Assembly: GCA_027022065.1 (NCBI GenBank)
Contig: JALVZS010000109.1
Span: forward strand, 1-9,085
Length of the DNA: 9,085 bases
Origin: a bacterium
GTDB lineage: Bacteria > Thermosulfidibacterota > Thermosulfidibacteria > Thermosulfidibacterales > Thermosulfidibacteraceae
Direction: 5' to 3'
The position numbers and the translations under genes are program-made. Positions within the stretch are counted from its first letter, which is position 1. Each line of letters begins with the position of its first letter. Below are positions 7,280 through 9,085 of the stretch, piece after piece. The notes beneath the pieces were generated by a model. That model ran no database searches. It was given only the letters and a program-made list of their open reading frames with translations, and was not told the origin of the DNA.

Positions 7280-7687
7280 TTAAGCATCACCTCCTTCATC
7301 AACGATCTCAATCTTAACGAGTTTGCTAACAGGCACCTTCACAAGACCCGGCTGTTGCATGCGCCTCACCTCTATCTCCATGTAGCGCTTTAACAGTTCG
7401 GTGAGCTTTTCAATCTCCGCTTGCAGCTCTTCTATCTGCTCCTTCATGCGCAGGATTATCTCCACGCCTGCAAGGTTCACGCCGAGATCCCTGGTAAGGC
7501 TCACTATGGTTCTCAGGCGCTCCACATCCTCGTCGGAATAGAGCCTCGTATTTCCCTCACTTCTTGCGGGCTTTATAAGCCCCTCCCTCTCGTATAGCCT
7601 CAAGGTCTGAGGGTGGACTCCAAGCATCCTCGCAACGGCACTTATCTGGTAAAGGGGCTTCTTTTTGTCTTGGTTTCCCTTCTTCAT
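7280..7687 (-). CDS. hspR: HspR, MerR-family heat-shock repressor
   Basis: A 135-residue DNA-binding repressor. Residues 11-46 form a MerR winged helix-turn-helix containing ISAVARMLGVHPQTLRLYER, followed by EGLIKPARSEGNTRLYSDED (35-54). The HPQTLRLYEREGL and GNTRLYS stretches and the downstream LGVNLAGVEIILR are highly characteristic of HspR. A coiled-coil dimerisation helix (about 78-108) and a hydrophobic tail (KVPVSKLVKIEIVD) complete it. There is no metal- or drug-binding domain. In actinobacteria and Helicobacter, HspR represses chaperone operons through HAIR inverted repeats, and in Streptomyces it uses DnaK as co-repressor; the same feedback is inferred here from the dnaK-dnaJ-hspR-clpB order. 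ATG 7687 lies three bases after the dnaJ stop, with GGAGG six bases upstream inside dnaJ. No HAIR site was found in the window; it should be upstream of dnaK. Confidence 0.95.
   Translation of the reverse strand: MKKGNQDKKKPLYQISAVARMLGVHPQTLRLYEREGLIKPARSEGNTRLYSDEDVERLRTIVSLTRDLGVNLAGVEIILRMKEQIEELQAEIEKLTELLKRYMEIEVRRMQQPGLVKVPVSKLVKIEIVDEGGDA
7286..7296 (-). promoter_or_regulatory. Maximal Shine-Dalgarno sequence for clpB
   Basis: The minus strand reads AAGGAGGTGAT, an 11-base perfect match to the complement of the usual 16S rRNA 3' end, six bases before ATG 7279. It lies inside the last codons of hspR, encoding its E-G-G-D tail. It confirms the clpB start and predicts heavy translation of clpB relative to the repressor. 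Confidence 0.8.
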
Positions 7688-7690
7688 GGC

Positions 7691-8656
7691 TTACCTCCCG
7701 AACCTCTGCAGTATCTCCCTTCTGGGATCCATGGGATTGCGCTGGGCAATTTCTCTTAGCATCTGGATGCTTGCACCATCCAAGTTCTTGGGAACCACCA
7801 CCTGCACCTCCACGAATAGATCCCCGTATCCGCCTCCTCTGAGCCTTGGCATACCCTTGCCCCTGAGCCTCAACTTCTGACCGCAACTGGTTCCAGGAGG
7901 CACCCTTACCTTAACCCTGCCGTCTAAGGTGGGCACCTCTATTTCGGCTCCCAAAGCCGCCTCCCAGAAGGTTATGGGCACCTTGCAGTAGAGGTTGTCC
8001 CCTTTTCTTTCAAAAAAGGGATGGGGACGTACCTTTGTGATTATGTAAAGGTCTCCCGGTGGACCGCCTGCAATGCCGGGCTCTCCCTTGCCTGCAACCC
8101 TCACTCTTGTGCCGTTGTCCACACCGGGAGGGATTCTCACCCTGATGGTTTCCGGCACACCGCCTCTGTTGACGGTTATATCCGCAAAAAGCCCTTTATA
8201 GGCATCCTCAAGGGAAAGCTCAAAGGTGTATTCTATATCACGTCCCTTCTGGGGACCTGCGTAGGTTCTCTTTCCAAAGCCAAAATCACTTCCGAAGAAC
8301 TTTTCAAATATGTCCCCTATGTCGCCAAAGCTGAAGTCAAAGTTGCCAAAGTGCACCCTGAAGCCGCCCGTGGAAAAATCCTGAAAACCGGAAAAACCCG
8401 ATGCACCGGCACCCGCACCAGCTCCCTGGCTAAAAGCAGCATGTCCAAACTGATCGTAAAGCTTCCTCTTTTCCGGATCGGAAAGCACTTCATATGCCTC
8501 GGTTATCTCTTTAAACTTCTCCTCCGCTTCCTTGTTTCCAGGATTGAGATCGGGATGGTACTTTCTCGCAAGACGCCTGTAGGCTCTCTTTATCTCCTCC
8601 TGTGTGGCATTTCTGGGCACACCAAGAATCTCGTAGTAGTCTCTTTTGGCTGTCAT
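7691..8656 (-). CDS. cbpA: Class-B J-domain co-chaperone, CbpA/DnaJ2 type
   Basis: A 321-residue Hsp40 that delivers substrates to DnaK and stimulates its ATPase. The J domain (about 5-70) has the essential HPD at 34-36 ([10 protein letters not shown]). A Gly/Phe-rich linker (about 77-130) ends in a [11 protein letters not shown] helix. Two beta-sandwich substrate domains and a C-terminal helix follow (about 138-321, with [21 protein letters not shown] and [20 protein letters not shown]). The CxxCxGxG zinc-finger repeats of canonical DnaJ are absent; only two cysteines are present, so this is a class-B (CbpA-like) protein and a class-A DnaJ may exist elsewhere. It lies between dnaK and hspR, as in HspR-controlled operons. 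ATG 8656 is supported by AGGGGGAG ending four bases upstream, but that site is folded into a perfect hairpin (8661-8683), so translation may be controlled. Confidence 0.95.
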   Translation of the reverse strand: MTAKRDYYEILGVPRNATQEEIKRAYRRLARKYHPDLNPGNKEAEEKFKEITEAYEVLSDPEKRKLYDQFGHAAFSQGAGAGAGASGFSGFQDFSTGGFRVHFGNFDFSFGDIGDIFEKFFGSDFGFGKRTYAGPQKGRDIEYTFELSLEDAYKGLFADITVNRGGVPETIRVRIPPGVDNGTRVRVAGKGEPGIAGGPPGDLYIITKVRPHPFFERKGDNLYCKVPITFWEAALGAEIEVPTLDGRVKVRVPPGTSCGQKLRLRGKGMPRLRGGGYGDLFVEVQVVVPKNLDGASIQMLREIAQRNPMDPRREILQRFGR

Positions 8657-8704
8657 AGCTCTCCCCCTTTAGAAAAGGGGGAGGGAGGGTCTATCCCCCT
8701 CCCC
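8657..8704 (-). promoter_or_regulatory. dnaK-dnaJ spacer with a hairpin covering the dnaJ ribosome binding site
   Basis: The only real intergenic gap in the window (48 bases). In the transcript, arms CTCCCCCTTT (8683-8674) and AAAGGGGGAG (8670-8661) form a perfect 10-bp stem with loop TCT. The 3' arm contains the dnaJ Shine-Dalgarno sequence, and the start codon follows four bases after it. Just after the dnaK stop, GGGGAGGGGG (8704-8695) can pair instead with CCCTCCCC (8685-8678), which overlaps the 5' arm, so the two pairings are mutually exclusive. There is no U-tract, so it is not a typical terminator. The structure is read directly from sequence; a role in controlling dnaJ translation or mRNA processing is inference. 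Confidence 0.6.
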
Positions 8705-9085
8705 TTACTTTTTCTCCTCAAAGTCGGCGTCTATGACTTCCCCCTCGCCGGAGCTTCCCGATGTGGAGGATGCACCAGAAGCACCGCTGGCACTGCCAGT
8801 ACTACCGGTTGCGCCACCTGCGGCGCTTGCAGCCTGCTGATAGAGGTACTGGGCGATCCTATGGGAGGCCTGGGTAACCCTCTCTATGGCCCTCTTTATC
8901 TCGTCTATACCGCGCTTCTCCTCAAGCACCTTCTTGGCGTCAGCCAGAGCCTCCTCAATCTCCTTGATATCGGACACAGGAATCTTTTCTCTGTTCTCGT
9001 TGAGGGTTTTCTCCACGCTGTAAACAAGACCGTCAAGCTGGTTGCGAAGTTCTATCTCCTCTTTTCTTCTTCTGTCCTCCTCGGC
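8705..9085 (-). CDS. dnaK: Chaperone DnaK (Hsp70), C-terminal fragment
   Basis: The last 126 residues of DnaK; the reading frame stays open to the right edge, so the 5' part is outside the window. The fragment opens in the substrate-binding domain with AEEDRRRKEEIELRNQLDGL, then LVYSVEKTL, the classic start of the helical lid (compare AEEDRKRKE and Y-S-x-E-K-T-L in other DnaK proteins). The lid helices continue to about residue 85 of the fragment. A low-complexity Gly/Ala/Ser/Thr linker (ASAAGGATGSTGSASG onward) and the conserved tail EGEVIDADFEEKK follow; this tail matches the EEVVDADFEE type that aids chaperone function. Nothing can be said about the ATPase domain. DnaK is the core Hsp70 that works with the downstream J-protein and ClpB, and it is the likely co-repressor of HspR. 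Confidence 0.97.
   Translation of the reverse strand, partial: AEEDRRRKEEIELRNQLDGLVYSVEKTLNENREKIPVSDIKEIEEALADAKKVLEEKRGIDEIKRAIERVTQASHRIAQYLYQQAASAAGGATGSTGSASGASGASSTSGSSGEGEVIDADFEEKK

Noticed and set aside
7557-7886. Minus-strand 109-codon open frame across the dnaJ-hspR junction
   Set aside because: It is an alternative frame of two certain genes, its translation is low-complexity (Gly, Arg, Lys, Gln) and matches no family.
8661-8683. Hairpin in the dnaK-dnaJ spacer as an intrinsic terminator
   Set aside because: The stem is strong, but neither strand has a T-run after it: the minus strand goes straight to the dnaJ start, and the plus strand continues with a G-rich stretch.
8657-8704. 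G-quadruplex in the G-rich spacer
   Set aside because: Each strand shows only three nearby runs of three or more G (plus strand 8677-8689; minus strand two runs near 8704-8695 and one near 8669-8662), short of the four needed, and duplex pairing explains the pattern better.
8657-9085. HAIR or CIRCE operator for the heat-shock genes
   Set aside because: No CTTGAGT-N7-ACTCAAG or TTAGCACTC-N9-GAGTGCTAA type repeat was seen. The operator is expected upstream of dnaK, beyond the window.
1-9085. tRNA or rRNA genes, CRISPR arrays, insertion sequences, attachment sites
   Set aside because: Coding sequence fills nearly the whole window, and no regularly spaced repeats, transposase or cloverleaf-like segment was noticed.

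Overview
All ten genes in this window lie on the minus strand. They follow one another with almost no space between them, so transcription runs from the right edge (base 9085) to the left edge (base 1). In transcription order they are: the 3' end of dnaK, a class-B dnaJ/cbpA, a MerR-type repressor hspR, clpB, a short RpoD-like (group 2) sigma factor, a fused PilM/PilN-type protein (MshI-like), a PilO-type protein (MshJ-like), a small PilP/GspC-type protein (MshK-like), a lipoprotein secretin (MshL-like), and the first 44 codons of an ExeA/GspA/MshM-type AAA ATPase cut by the window edge. The only untranslated spacer longer than 10 bases is the 48-base dnaK-dnaJ gap.

The right half (about 4655-9085) is a chaperone operon. 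DnaK with its J-protein partner and the ClpB disaggregase form the protein-rescue machine, and HspR is the expected autoregulatory repressor. The HspR operator and the main promoter should lie upstream of dnaK, outside the window. The left half (1-3706) has the gene order of the MSHA-type (type IVa-like) pilus assembly locus, mshI-J-K-L-M: the inner-membrane alignment platform, the outer-membrane secretin and its ATPase partner. Between them sits a sigma factor, translationally coupled to clpB and ten bases from the first pilus gene.

The organism is a bacterium with an outer membrane, since it has a secretin. The charged, E/K-rich proteins and gene-dense layout suggest a thermophile, perhaps of a deep-branching lineage such as Aquificota, Thermodesulfobacteriota or Nitrospirota. 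This is inferred from style alone and held with low confidence. The pilus half is visibly more AT-rich (sampled 60-base lines 40-45% G+C) than the chaperone half (sampled lines 48-58%).

The points most worth a second look are: (a) a perfect 10-bp hairpin that buries the dnaJ ribosome binding site, with an upstream G-rich segment that could compete for the same arm; (b) the continuous chaperone-sigma-pilus gene string; (c) a cysteine-rich insertion in the secretin; and (d) the start of an MshM-like ATPase at the left edge. No RNA genes, mobile elements, CRISPR arrays or intrinsic terminators were found.
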